Positions 8,546 through 17,436 of a stretch of DNA of 64,000 nt are shown here, in pieces. Below the pieces are notes generated by a model. It saw only the letters and a list, made by a program, of their open reading frames with translations. It had not been told where the DNA came from and ran no database searches. Origin of the DNA: Halostella pelagica (lineage in GTDB: Archaea > Halobacteriota > Halobacteria > Halobacteriales > Natronoarchaeaceae); contig CP040678.1 in the NCBI GenBank assembly GCA_005954745.1, positions 186,001-250,000 on the forward strand, given 5' to 3'. The position numbers and the translations under genes are program-made. Every line of letters starts with the position of its first letter. Positions within the stretch are counted from its first letter, which is position 1.

Positions 8546-9268
8546 ATGAGCGACGACGCGCCGAAGACGGTCGCCGGCACGGACGCCCGCGACGACGACT
8601 CCGCTTCCGCGGACGACGACCGACCGACCGACGACGAGTCGGAACCGCAGACAGATACCGTCGTTGAGACGTCGCCGGCCGCCGGTACGGAAGACGGGCC
8701 GGAAGACGACGATCCCGCGACTGACGACCCGCAACCGCGCGTCCCCGAGGACGTCCAGAAGTACGACCGCTTCCAGAAGATGGACGGCGCGCAGTACGAC
8801 CGCGTCAACGAGTTCCTGCGGGACCGGACGTACATCACGGCCCGCGAGTGGGCTATCGCCCGTCTGTGTGCGGACTTCCGGACAGAGACTGGCGTCGAGA
8901 TGACGAAGATCGGCGAGAACCTCCCCGAACTGGTCCCGTTCATGACCGACACCTACTCGCCGCAAGCGGTCAACCAGGCCAGGTCGTCGTTCGAGGACAA
9001 GGTCCGCACGGCCGGCGCGACGTTTCTCTACGGCGCGATGTCGGATTTCTTCACCGCCGAGGAACTCGACGAAGTGATGTACGAGACGACCGAGGTCGCG
9101 AAGTTTCTACTCGAAGTCGAAGGAGTTGACCTCTCCGTCGAGGAGGAACTCGAAGCGGAGGACCGCATCTCCGGCGTGATGCGAGAAGTACGGGCGTCGA
9201 GCGAGGAACTCCGCCACGACGGAACGGAGTGTCCGGAGTGCGGTCACGAGATCACCGGCGACGATTGA
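8546..9268 (+). CDS. Conserved haloarchaeal protein with C-terminal zinc-ribbon-like CxxC (DUF5806-like)
   Basis: This 240-residue protein has a disordered acidic N-terminus (residues 1-70). It is followed by a conserved helical core ('YDRFQKMDGAQYDRVNEFLR' and 'REWAIARLCADFRTETGVEM') and a short C-terminal tail, 'CPECGHEITGDD'. The CPxC pair could be half of a zinc site in a dimer. The ATG is preceded by a purine-rich GGGAG five bases upstream and a CCCTTTTG promoter element about 26 bases upstream. The family number is from memory and the function is unknown. Confidence 0.75.
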   Translation: MSDDAPKTVAGTDARDDDSASADDDRPTDDESEPQTDTVVETSPAAGTEDGPEDDDPATDDPQPRVPEDVQKYDRFQKMDGAQYDRVNEFLRDRTYITAREWAIARLCADFRTETGVEMTKIGENLPELVPFMTDTYSPQAVNQARSSFEDKVRTAGATFLYGAMSDFFTAEELDEVMYETTEVAKFLLEVEGVDLSVEEELEAEDRISGVMREVRASSEELRHDGTECPECGHEITGDD

Positions 9269-9320
9269 TCGGGCCGGTACTCCCCCGTGCGGGGTCTCGC
9301 TCACACGGGCGCGTTCTCAA

Positions 9321-9340
9321 CCCTTCAGGTCCCTTCAGGT
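9321..9340. repeat. Tandem duplication of a 10-bp unit
   Basis: The decamer CCCTTCAGGT occurs twice in a row without mismatch, in the 231-bp noncoding stretch between 9269 and 9499. No gene was seen in that stretch. Confidence 0.8.
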
Positions 9341-9499
9341 TGTCCATCTTAGCCAGGTCGTACAGGAGGGACAGTTGATCCGTTACGGTACGTCTCTACT
9401 GCGTCTACAGCGGTGCTTGTTAGACTTCCCCTCCCTCGCCCGGTGTTTGAATGAGATGTGTGGGAAAAAGTAAATGCCGTCGCAGAGAAACGGAACCCC

Positions 9500-9985
9500 A
9501 TGGTCGACAGCGTTGGGAGTTTACTCACCTTCTGTTTGATCCCGGTGGGGATCTTCGGTCTGTTGTTCTGTCACGAGTTGGGTCACGCGCTCCCGGCACT
9601 GCTGGCGGGCGGACGAGCGCACGTCACCGTCGGAAGCCACGACGGTCGGACGGTGACGCTCGGGCGACTCTCAGTTACGGTCGGGATGGACGGGTTCCGG
9701 AGTCTCTTCACGTACGGCGACATACAGTGGAGCGGCCCGGATTCGACGTTCGTACGGGCCGCGGTCATTCTCGGCGGTCCGGCCGTGACCGTCAGCGCGG
9801 TCGGCGTACTCGGTTTCGTACTTCTGCGCGGTGTCGACGGCTCGCTGTTCTGGGTTCTGGGGAATATCCTCGTAAGCGAGGGGTACAGGGCGTACCAGAC
9901 GGTCGTGCCGAAAACGTACTCGAAGGGGCCGTACGAAGGGAGGCCGAGCGACGGGAAGCGGTTTCTACGCCTGATACGGGCCTGA
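9500..9985 (+). CDS. Small M50-like membrane metalloprotease
   Basis: This 161-residue protein has an N-terminal membrane segment containing 'CHELGHALPALLAGG'. This is an HExxH zinc motif embedded in a hydrophobic helix, as in site-2/M50-type proteases. A second hydrophobic region ('AAVILGGPAVTVSAVGVLGF') and a third segment with 'LGNILVSEGYRAYQTV' follow; the last is where the third ligand would be expected, but no clear NxxPxxxxDG motif is seen. A GTG at 9458 could extend the frame, but the extra residues are charged and the ATG at 9500 places the membrane helix at the start. It stands alone, without obvious operon partners. Confidence 0.6.
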   Translation: MVDSVGSLLTFCLIPVGIFGLLFCHELGHALPALLAGGRAHVTVGSHDGRTVTLGRLSVTVGMDGFRSLFTYGDIQWSGPDSTFVRAAVILGGPAVTVSAVGVLGFVLLRGVDGSLFWVLGNILVSEGYRAYQTVVPKTYSKGPYEGRPSDGKRFLRLIRA

Positions 9986-10089
9986 GGCGTTGTTTTCGGT
10001 GATGTGCATCTGCCTGCCGCTTCGAGAACTATTCTCGTACGAGAGGCCGCAGTGGCGGTTTTGAATCCCTGTCTGTTCCGATTCCGTTC

Positions 10090-10569
10090 CTATTTCTCGC
10101 CCGGCGGAAGCAATGGGCCCGGGTCCGCGGGTTCGAAGGTGACGACCTCGTCGACCGAGAGCGGCCGCAGGTTGATCGGGAGTTCGTCTCGCTCCCGCAC
10201 GCCGGCGAGCGTGTCCGACGCCTCCCGAACGGCGTAGAACGCCGGGACGAGAACCACCTGGCCGCTGTTTTTGTCCTCGACGGCGACGACGAGAAAGACC
10301 GTGCCGCCGGTCGACGCGCGGAACACCTCGAAGGAGTCGAAACTGGTTCCCTCAGTCTCGACTGCCTCGCTGACCGTGTCGAACTCGTCGTCGGGCACGA
10401 GGATGTCCAGGCCGAACCGCTCGTGGTCCGGCGGGAGCGGCGTTACGTCACCGGGATGGACCTCGATAACGTCCCACCCGTTGTCGCGATACTCGGCGGC
10501 TGTCGCCTCCATGTCCGTGATGACCTCGTCCCAGAAATTCATGACCGTCTCGTCGGGGCCCTGACTCAT
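10090..10569 (-). CDS. Conserved haloarchaeal protein of unknown function (DUF7529-like)
   Basis: This 159-residue soluble alpha/beta protein begins with 'NFWDEVITDMEATAAEYRDN' and has 'WDVIEVHPGDVTPLPPDHER' and a long beta-rich middle ('GGTVFLVVAVEDKNSGQVVL'). No catalytic residues are evident. It is divergent from the ABC transporter operon, with 99 bp between the starts. The family name is from memory and uncertain. Confidence 0.7.
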   Translation of the reverse strand: MSQGPDETVMNFWDEVITDMEATAAEYRDNGWDVIEVHPGDVTPLPPDHERFGLDILVPDDEFDTVSEAVETEGTSFDSFEVFRASTGGTVFLVVAVEDKNSGQVVLVPAFYAVREASDTLAGVRERDELPINLRPLSVDEVVTFEPADPGPLLPPGEK

Positions 10570-10635
10570 GGTGAAACGGCGACGGCGGATCCTGAAAAAC
10601 GTTCTCGTTATCTCGTCGGGTTAATAATGTAGAAA

Positions 10636-10644
10636 ACTATTTTA
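10636..10644 (+). promoter_or_regulatory. TATA element of the oligopeptide ABC operon
   Basis: ACTATTTTA lies in a short AT-rich patch and is centred about 28 bases before the GTG at 10669. This supports a leaderless message and use of that GTG rather than the in-frame ATG at 10696. Confidence 0.5.
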
Positions 10645-10668
10645 CGGCTGACGGCAGGATACGACATA

Positions 10669-13179
10669 GTGCGCGACCTACTATCCATCTCCGGTATGCG
10701 AACGCAGTTCGCCACCGACCGCGGCCACGTGAAGGCGGTCGACGGGATCGACCTGACCGTCCGCGAGGGGGAGACGGTCGGTCTCGTCGGCGAAAGCGGA
10801 TCGGGCAAGAGCGTCACGGCGCTGTCCGCGATGGGACTCGTCGACGACCCTGGCGAGGTGGTCGGCGGCAAGGTCGAACTCCACGACCCGGACCTCGCGG
10901 ACCGCCTCTCGGAGGAGCATCCCCGCCAGGCCGACGACTTCATCGACGAAACGGCCGGCAGCGTTGACCTCGCCAGAGCGCCCGAACCGGCGATGCGGTC
11001 GATCCGCGGCGGCGAAATGAGCATGATCTTCCAGGACCCGATGTCGACGCTCAACCCCGCGCTGACCGTGGGAGAGCAGGTCGCCGAGAGCCTGCAACTC
11101 CACCAGTACGGCGGGCGGAAGGCCGACACCTGGTGGAACGGCCTCCGGGAGACGCTCCCCTCGTTACGGGGCGGCGGCATCAGCGAGGAGGTGCTGGAAG
11201 CGACCGCGGAGATATTAGCGGAAGTCGGCATTCCCGAACCCGAGGCGCGACTTGACGACTACCCCCACGAGTTCTCCGGCGGGATGCGCCAGCGCGTCCT
11301 CATCGCTATCGCTCTCGCCTGCAGACCGCAGTTGCTCATCGCTGACGAACCGACGACGGCACTTGACGTGACGATCCAGGCGCAGATACTAGATCTCATC
11401 AACGACCTGCAGGACGAGTTCGGTATGTCCGTCCTGTTTATCACGCACGACCTCGGCGTCGTCGCCGAGACGTGCGACCGCGTGGCTGTGATGTACGCCG
11501 GAGAGATAGTCGAGGAGGGACCGGTCGAGGAGATATTCCACAACCCCAGCCATCCCTACACCTACACCCTGCTCGAATCGATCCCCCGCGAGGACAAGAA
11601 CCGCCTGACCCCTATCGAGGGGAACGTTCCCGACCTCATCGATATGCCGGAGGGCTGTAATTTCGCTCCGCGGTGTCCGTGGGCCCAACCCGAATGCCGG
11701 GCGGGGGAGATCCCGTACCTCCAACACGGTGCAGACAGCGTCGACCACCGCTCGAAATGCGTTATGGAGGAGTTCGACAAGTCCCAGTACGGAGACGACC
11801 GGGCCGACATCAGCGCCGAAACCCGGACGTTCGGCGGCGAACCGCTCGTTTCCGTCGACGGACTGAAGAAACACTTCTCGCAGGCCGACGACCTCCTGGA
11901 TAAGTGGCTGGACGACGAATCGAAGCCGGTCCAGGCTGTCGACGGCGTCGACTTCGACCTCTACGAGGGGGAAACGCTCGGTCTCGTCGGCGAGTCCGGT
12001 TGCGGGAAGTCGACGACCGGGCGGGCGCTGCTCCGCCTCACCGAACCGACCGACGGGACGGTGCTGTATGCGGGCGACGACCTGGCGACGCTCGACGACG
12101 ACAGCCTGCGCGAGCGCCGCAAGGACATGCAGATGATATTTCAGGACCCGCTCTCGTCGCTGGACCCGCGAATGAGCGTGGCACAGACGGTTATGGAACC
12201 GCTGAAGATCCACGACCTCCCCGAGGAACCGCCGGCGGACGATAGCTCGAAGCGCCAGCAGCGCCAGGAACGCGTTGACGAACTCATCGAGGCCGTCGGT
12301 CTCGACGTCGACCAGCGGGACCGCTACCCGCACGAACTGTCCGGCGGGCAGCGCCAGCGCGTCGGCATCGCACGAGCGCTCGCGGTCGACCCGGATTTCA
12401 TCGTCTGCGACGAGCCGGTTTCGGCGCTCGACGTCTCCGTCCAGGCGCAGATACTCAACTTGCTGGAGGACCTGCAAGACGAGTTCGACCTGACCTACCT
12501 GTTTATCGCCCACGACCTCTCGGTCGTGCGCCACATCACCGACCGCGTCGCCGTGATGTATCTCGGCCGGATCGTCGAGATAGCGGAGACGAAGACGTTG
12601 TTCGCCGACCCGAAACACCCGTACACGCAGGCGTTGCTGTCCTCGATCCCGGAACCGGACCCGCTCGTGGACACTGACGACCGGATCATTCTCGAAGGCG
12701 ACGTTCCGAGCCCCATCGACCCACCCAGCGGGTGCCGCTTCCGGACGCGGTGTCCGAAAGTGATCCCGCCGGACGACCTCGACATCGACCAGGCGACGTT
12801 CCGCGAGATCATGGACTACCGTGAGCGGGTCGAGAACGAGAACATCTCGGTCGAAGCGATCGAGGAGTCGTCGATCGACGTCGCGGACTCCCGCGCAGCG
12901 GCGGACGGCGGACAGGCCGCGACGGCGGACCAGGTGGAACCGGACGAGACACGAGAGGACGCGACGGTGCCGGAGCTTCGGGCCCGCCTCTTCGACGAGC
13001 AACTTCCCGCGAACGTCCAGGACGTGATAGACGAGTCGCTTCGCCTCGTCGTCGACGGGGAGTGGGAACAGGCCGCCGACCTCCTCCGCGAGAACTTCGA
13101 GAGCGTCTGCGAACGCGAGGATCCGAAACTGGGTGACGACGACCATCCGGCCGCTTGTCACCTCTACTCGAATAGTTAA
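10669..13179 (+). CDS. Fused dipeptide/oligopeptide ABC transporter ATPase (DppD-DppF type)
   Basis: This 836-residue protein carries both ATPase halves of an oligopeptide-type importer. Half one has Walker A 'GESGSGKSV' (41-49), signature 'FSGGMRQRV' and Walker B '[12 protein letters not shown]'. Half two has Walker A 'GESGCGKST' (about 441-449), 'LSGGQRQRV' and '[12 protein letters not shown]'. Each half ends in the oligopeptide C-terminal Cys-rich piece ('[13 protein letters not shown]', 'FRTRCPKV'). In the second half this piece is interrupted by an acidic helical insert (about residues 700-825) before the closing 'HPAACHLY'. The start is the GTG at 10669, supported by the TATA spacing. 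It heads the operon with the binding protein and permeases. Confidence 0.92.
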   Translation: MRDLLSISGMRTQFATDRGHVKAVDGIDLTVREGETVGLVGESGSGKSVTALSAMGLVDDPGEVVGGKVELHDPDLADRLSEEHPRQADDFIDETAGSVDLARAPEPAMRSIRGGEMSMIFQDPMSTLNPALTVGEQVAESLQLHQYGGRKADTWWNGLRETLPSLRGGGISEEVLEATAEILAEVGIPEPEARLDDYPHEFSGGMRQRVLIAIALACRPQLLIADEPTTALDVTIQAQILDLINDLQDEFGMSVLFITHDLGVVAETCDRVAVMYAGEIVEEGPVEEIFHNPSHPYTYTLLESIPREDKNRLTPIEGNVPDLIDMPEGCNFAPRCPWAQPECRAGEIPYLQHGADSVDHRSKCVMEEFDKSQYGDDRADISAETRTFGGEPLVSVDGLKKHFSQADDLLDKWLDDESKPVQAVDGVDFDLYEGETLGLVGESGCGKSTTGRALLRLTEPTDGTVLYAGDDLATLDDDSLRERRKDMQMIFQDPLSSLDPRMSVAQTVMEPLKIHDLPEEPPADDSSKRQQRQERVDELIEAVGLDVDQRDRYPHELSGGQRQRVGIARALAVDPDFIVCDEPVSALDVSVQAQILNLLEDLQDEFDLTYLFIAHDLSVVRHITDRVAVMYLGRIVEIAETKTLFADPKHPYTQALLSSIPEPDPLVDTDDRIILEGDVPSPIDPPSGCRFRTRCPKVIPPDDLDIDQATFREIMDYRERVENENISVEAIEESSIDVADSRAAADGGQAATADQVEPDETREDATVPELRARLFDEQLPANVQDVIDESLRLVVDGEWEQAADLLRENFESVCEREDPKLGDDDHPAACHLYSNS

Positions 13180-13238
13180 CTACTCCCGTCGTAAATTCTC
13201 GTTCTCTCCGGAACTACGTTTGGCAATACCTACCGCAA

Positions 13239-13260
13239 TTCCGGTATATTTATACCGGAA
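13239..13260. promoter_or_regulatory. Perfect 22-bp palindrome over the TATA region of the binding-protein gene
   Basis: The arms TTCCGGTATA and TATACCGGAA are exact reverse complements separated by TT. The AT-rich centre lies about 30 bases before the ATG at 13280, in the place of a TATA box. A dimeric repressor bound here would block TBP, so this is a candidate operator with an internal promoter for the abundant binding protein. The regulator is not identified. Confidence 0.6.
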
Positions 13261-13279
13261 GTACAGGCATAATGTGTCC

Positions 13280-14917
13280 ATGGCACGTGACATAGACCGT
13301 CGTAATTTCCTGAAGGCGGCAGGCGGTGCCGCGGTAACGACTTCGATGACTGCCGGGTGTCTCTCAGGGATCCTCGGAGAAGGCGATAACGACGGAGGGG
13401 AGGGGGGAACGCTCACCTACGGCCGGGGTGCGCCATCCGACACGCTCGATCCGCAGTCCTCGACGAGCGGCGAGGTCGCGAAAGTGACCAATCAGGTGTA
13501 CGAGCCTCTCATCGGCTTCGAACCGGGTACCGCGACGCTCGCGGAATCACTGGCAACGAACTGGGAGATGGACGGGACGACGGCGACGATCGAACTCCGC
13601 GAGGGCGCCGAGTTCCACAACGGCGACGAGTTCACCGCCGAAGACTTCATCGCCACCTACCGCCGGTACCTCGACGAGGACTACGACTACTACAACGAGG
13701 ATGGGTCGATCTACGGTCCGTATCTGCTCGGCTCTGTTGAAGACGTCACCGCCGAGGACGACTACACGCTGACCTTCGAGATCTCGAAGCGGTACGCCCC
13801 GTTCATGGCGAATCTGGCCGTGTTCGCGCTGGTCGTCCTTCCGAAATCCGAGATCGAGGCCGAAACCGACTTCGCGACGGAAATGGTCGGCACCGGCCCG
13901 TTCGAGTTAGACAACCTGAACGAGGGTAGCGGCCAGGTCCGACTCACCGCGAACGACAGCTACTGGGGCGACGGTCCGAACGTCGACGAAGTGGTGTTCC
14001 AGGTGATCGGCGAGAACTCGACGCGAGCCTCGTCGCTCAACGCGGGCGAACTCGACATCATCGACGGCCTCGACTCCCAGACGGTCGGTCAGGTCGAGGA
14101 AGGCGACGGCGAGGTCCGTCGTATCGCCGGCATGAACGTCGGCTACCTCGCCATGAACGGCGCCGAGTTCGAACCGTTCCAGGACAAGCGCGTCCGGCAG
14201 GCGATGAACTACGCTATCGACACGGAGGCACTGGCGAACAACATCTACCAGGGTATCGCCACGCCCGCCAGCCAGCCTATCACCGAGTCTATCCTCGGAT
14301 ACAACGAGGACCTCGACCCCTACCCGCACGACCCCGACCAGGCGCAGTCGCTTCTGGAAGAAGCGGGATACGGCGACGGGTTCGACCTCGAAATCGCGGC
14401 GTTCCAGAACCCCCGCGCGTACAACCCGTCTCCCACGCAGGCCGCCGAGACGATCAGTTCGTACCTCGAAGATATCGGCATCAACGTGACGATCGAACAG
14501 CAGACTTGGGAGTCCTACCTCGAGTACACCGGTACGGGTAAGCACGACGCCTGTTTCCTCGGCTGGATGACCGACAACGGCGACCCGGACAACTTCTACT
14601 ACGCTCTGCTCCACCCGCAGATCGACGTGCCCGAGGACCAGGACTTCGCCGACTGGGACGCTGATGGGTACAACACCTCTAACCGAGCAGCCTGGGCCAA
14701 CAACGAGTTCATGGAGCTCATCGAGGAGGGCCAGACCACGTACGACGACGGCGAGCGAGAGGAACTCTACCAGCAGGCCGGGGAGATATTCCACGAGGAG
14801 TGTCCCTGGGTCCCGCTGGTCCACACCGAGGAGATCCGCGGCGTCTCATCGGACATCAACAACTACGTCGTCGAACTGATCGGGGGTCCGTTCCTGGCAC
14901 AGGTTCAGCTGAACTAA
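13280..14917 (+). CDS. ABC transporter substrate-binding lipoprotein, family 5
   Basis: This 545-residue extracytoplasmic solute receptor for peptides or similar cargo starts with a Tat signal ('DRRNFLKAAGGAA') and a lipobox Cys at residue 27 ('MTAGC'), so it is exported folded and lipid-anchored. The mature part has the family-5 opening 'TLDPQSSTSGEVAKVTNQVY' and 'EGAEFHNGDEFTAEDF'. The ATG at 13280 is chosen because the signal peptide begins there and the palindromic promoter precedes it. It lies between the ATPase and two permease genes. The substrate (peptide, nickel, sugar) cannot be told from the sequence. Confidence 0.92.
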   Translation: MARDIDRRNFLKAAGGAAVTTSMTAGCLSGILGEGDNDGGEGGTLTYGRGAPSDTLDPQSSTSGEVAKVTNQVYEPLIGFEPGTATLAESLATNWEMDGTTATIELREGAEFHNGDEFTAEDFIATYRRYLDEDYDYYNEDGSIYGPYLLGSVEDVTAEDDYTLTFEISKRYAPFMANLAVFALVVLPKSEIEAETDFATEMVGTGPFELDNLNEGSGQVRLTANDSYWGDGPNVDEVVFQVIGENSTRASSLNAGELDIIDGLDSQTVGQVEEGDGEVRRIAGMNVGYLAMNGAEFEPFQDKRVRQAMNYAIDTEALANNIYQGIATPASQPITESILGYNEDLDPYPHDPDQAQSLLEEAGYGDGFDLEIAAFQNPRAYNPSPTQAAETISSYLEDIGINVTIEQQTWESYLEYTGTGKHDACFLGWMTDNGDPDNFYYALLHPQIDVPEDQDFADWDADGYNTSNRAAWANNEFMELIEEGQTTYDDGEREELYQQAGEIFHEECPWVPLVHTEEIRGVSSDINNYVVELIGGPFLAQVQLN

Positions 14918-14933
14918 TTCCCCCGACCTCTCG

Positions 14934-15947
14934 ATGATCAGCAAGCGATACATCGTCAAGCGGCTGCTGTTGTTGATCCCAGTGTTGCTCGGAGTGGCGA
15001 CGCTGGTGTTCTCTATCCTGCAACTCTCTCCCGGGAACCCCGCGCGGGTTATCGCTGGCGAGCGCGCCAGTGAGGCGGCCGTCCGGGAGATAGAACGCCG
15101 GCTCGGCCTCAACGACCCGATATGGGTGCAGTACGGCAGGTTCCTCTGGGACCTCCTTCACCTCGACCTGGGCGAGTCGTACGTTTACCGCCGCGGACAG
15201 CCGGTTGCAGGGCTCCTGCGCTGGAAGTTCCCGATCACGATGGAACTCGCCGTGTTCGGCCAGCTAGCCGGGATACTCTTCGGTATCCCGATCGGGATCA
15301 TCAGCGCCGTCAAGCAGGACTCTCTCACCGACCATCTCAGCCGTTTCGGCGCACTCACCGGTATCAGCGTCCCGATATTCTGGAGCGGTCCGCTGTTGAT
15401 CCTGTTGTTCTCGGTCACCCTCGGCTGGTTCCCGACGAGCACCAGGATCGGCTCCGAGTACACCGCTCCCCAGGTGACGGGACTGTTGACTGTTGACACA
15501 CTGTTGCTCGGCCAGTACGAGGCGTTCATCTCGGCGGTACATCACCTGTTCCTGCCGTCGCTCGTCATCGGGGTCTACTCGATGGCGCTCATCTCCCGGA
15601 TGATGCGTTCCTCGATGCTCGAAGTCATACGGAAAGATTACATCCGGACCGCTCGGGCGAAGGGCCAGGGCGCGAAGATCACCCTGATGAAACACGGGTT
15701 CCGAAACGCGCTCATCCCCGTCGTCACCGTCATCGGCATCCAGTTCGGGAGCCTGCTCGGCGGTGCGGTACTGACCGAGACGGTGTTCGCGATACCCGGC
15801 GTCGGAAAACTGCTTGTCACGGTGATCCAGGACGGTGACTATCCGGTCGTGCAGGGGATCGTTCTGGTGTTCGCAGTCGTCTTCACGCTGGTGAACCTTC
15901 TCGTCGACCTGACGTACTCCTATCTCGACCCGAGGATCGAACAATGA
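14934..15947 (+). CDS. ABC transporter permease, DppB type
   Basis: This 337-residue inner permease of the oligopeptide family has six membrane segments and the N-terminal domain 'YIVKRLLLLIPVLLGVATLV' followed by 'QLSPGNPARVIAGERAS'. The cytoplasmic coupling loop reads 'RKDYIRTARAKGQGAKI', the EAA-type contact with the ATPase. It starts 16 bp after the binding-protein gene and overlaps the next permease by 4 bases (ATGA), so it is clearly co-transcribed. Confidence 0.93.
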   Translation: MISKRYIVKRLLLLIPVLLGVATLVFSILQLSPGNPARVIAGERASEAAVREIERRLGLNDPIWVQYGRFLWDLLHLDLGESYVYRRGQPVAGLLRWKFPITMELAVFGQLAGILFGIPIGIISAVKQDSLTDHLSRFGALTGISVPIFWSGPLLILLFSVTLGWFPTSTRIGSEYTAPQVTGLLTVDTLLLGQYEAFISAVHHLFLPSLVIGVYSMALISRMMRSSMLEVIRKDYIRTARAKGQGAKITLMKHGFRNALIPVVTVIGIQFGSLLGGAVLTETVFAIPGVGKLLVTVIQDGDYPVVQGIVLVFAVVFTLVNLLVDLTYSYLDPRIEQ

Positions 15948-16906
15948 GCACGGAAACCGAAACAGCTGCCGAGGAACGCGCGAGCCGCAGTCTGCTGGAC
16001 CGGCTGCGTGCCTCTCCGTTCCTCTCAGAACTCCTGTCGAACCGCCTGGCCGTTTTCGGCCTCACACTCATCGTCACGATGGCCGTGATGGCCGTCTACG
16101 CCCGGTTGTTCCTCGACCCGGAGGCTCTCGCTCACACCGAACTCGGCACGAACCCGAGCCTTGCCGGTCCCTGTGGCGATCCGACGGTCCTGGGTGCGCT
16201 ACAGAACTTCGCTTCCTGTCAGTTCCCGTTCGGCACTGACTTACAGGCGCGGGACCTCTTCCTCCGGACCGTCTACGGGGCGTGGCTGGCGATGAAGTAC
16301 GGCACTATCATCGTTGTCGCCTCGACGACGTTCGGGGTCGGTCTCGGCATCATCGCGGCCTACTACGGCGGGTGGATCGACAACGTCATCATGCGCACGA
16401 TGGACGTTCTGCTCGCGTTCCCGTCGCTGTTGCTGGCGCTCGCGCTGGTCGCCATCTTCGGGGTCGGTCTCTGGAAGGCAGTCATCGCGCTGACGCTCGT
16501 CTACACGCCCCGCTTCGCCCGCGTCGTCCGCGGCGCGGCACTGAAGGTGCTCGAAGACGAGTACATCGACGCCACGGAGGCGCTGGGGGCGCGTGACGGC
16601 CGCGTCCTCCTCCGACACGTGTTGCCGAACTCGCTCGCGCCGATCACCGTCCAGAGCACGCTGAACTTCGGGCTGGCGATCATCGACCTCGCCGCCCTCT
16701 CGTTCCTCGGTTTCGGTGCCCAGGCCGGTACGCCGTCCTGGGGGCTGATGTTGACGAACGGCGTCGACAACGGTCTGCTCACCGGGCAGTGGTGGTGGTC
16801 TTTCTTCCCCGGTCTGTTCCTCGCGGTGACCGTCCTGGGGTTCAATCTACTCGGCGACGGTATGCGCGACGCGCTGGACCCGCGGATGCGTGAGACGGTC
16901 GACTGA
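15944..16906 (+). CDS. ABC transporter permease, DppC type
   Basis: This 320-residue second permease starts with a short cytoplasmic N-terminus and one membrane helix ('LAVFGLTLIVTMAVMAVYAR'). A periplasmic-side loop with two Cys residues follows ('GPCGD', 'NFASCQFPFGTDLQARDLF'), then the core transport domain with the coupling loop 'YIDATEALGARDGRVLLRHV'. It pairs with the DppB-type subunit to form the pore. Overlap with the upstream gene indicates translational coupling. Confidence 0.93.
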   Translation: MSTETETAAEERASRSLLDRLRASPFLSELLSNRLAVFGLTLIVTMAVMAVYARLFLDPEALAHTELGTNPSLAGPCGDPTVLGALQNFASCQFPFGTDLQARDLFLRTVYGAWLAMKYGTIIVVASTTFGVGLGIIAAYYGGWIDNVIMRTMDVLLAFPSLLLALALVAIFGVGLWKAVIALTLVYTPRFARVVRGAALKVLEDEYIDATEALGARDGRVLLRHVLPNSLAPITVQSTLNFGLAIIDLAALSFLGFGAQAGTPSWGLMLTNGVDNGLLTGQWWWSFFPGLFLAVTVLGFNLLGDGMRDALDPRMRETVD

Positions 16907-16908
16907 CC

Positions 16909-17256
16909 GTGTCACTCTCCGTTCCGGACCAGATACGTGCGCCCGGCCGCCGTCTCGTCACGGCGGCGCTCGCGGGTGCGATAGCGGGCGGTGTCGCCGT
17001 CGCCGTATTCACCATCGACGGCGACTTCCGAACGGCGACCGAGCAGGTGTTCTCGCTCGGCGCACTGGCGTTCGGCCTCGGGCTGCTCGGCTGGTCCGGG
17101 TCAGTTATGGCCGGCACCGGTATCGAGAACATGCAACGCTACATGAAGACGAGGTCCAACTGGACGGAGGCCGACTCCCGTCGGGCGATGACCCGACTCA
17201 TCGGGTTCGGCCTCGGCGTGATGCTGGTCGCGTCCGTGTCGACGGTCGGCCTGTAA
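16909..17256 (+). CDS. Small haloarchaeal membrane protein downstream of the ABC operon (DUF7268-like)
   Basis: This 115-residue protein has three to four hydrophobic segments ('AALAGAIAGGVAVAVFTI', 'LGALAFGLGLLGWSGSVMAG', 'LIGFGLGVMLVASVSTVGL') and a polar loop 'YMKTRSNWTEADSRRAMTR'. It starts with GTG only 2 bp after the permease stop, so it is the last gene of the transporter operon. Its role is unknown; it could assist the transporter or simply be a trailing gene. The family name is from memory. Confidence 0.75.
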   Translation: MSLSVPDQIRAPGRRLVTAALAGAIAGGVAVAVFTIDGDFRTATEQVFSLGALAFGLGLLGWSGSVMAGTGIENMQRYMKTRSNWTEADSRRAMTRLIGFGLGVMLVASVSTVGL

Positions 17257-17436
17257 CGGTCCGTTCGTACCGGGCCGACCCGACTACCGACCGCGAGTCC
17301 CGCTACCGAAGCCGGTCAGTGCCGGAGGTTTTTCACCGAAGCCGCGACCAACGCGCGGCGTGACCTGACTCCCGCCCCGCGACGGTTCGCGATTGCGCGA
17401 CACGTCGTCGTGGGGATCCGAAGTGTCGTCTGTTCG

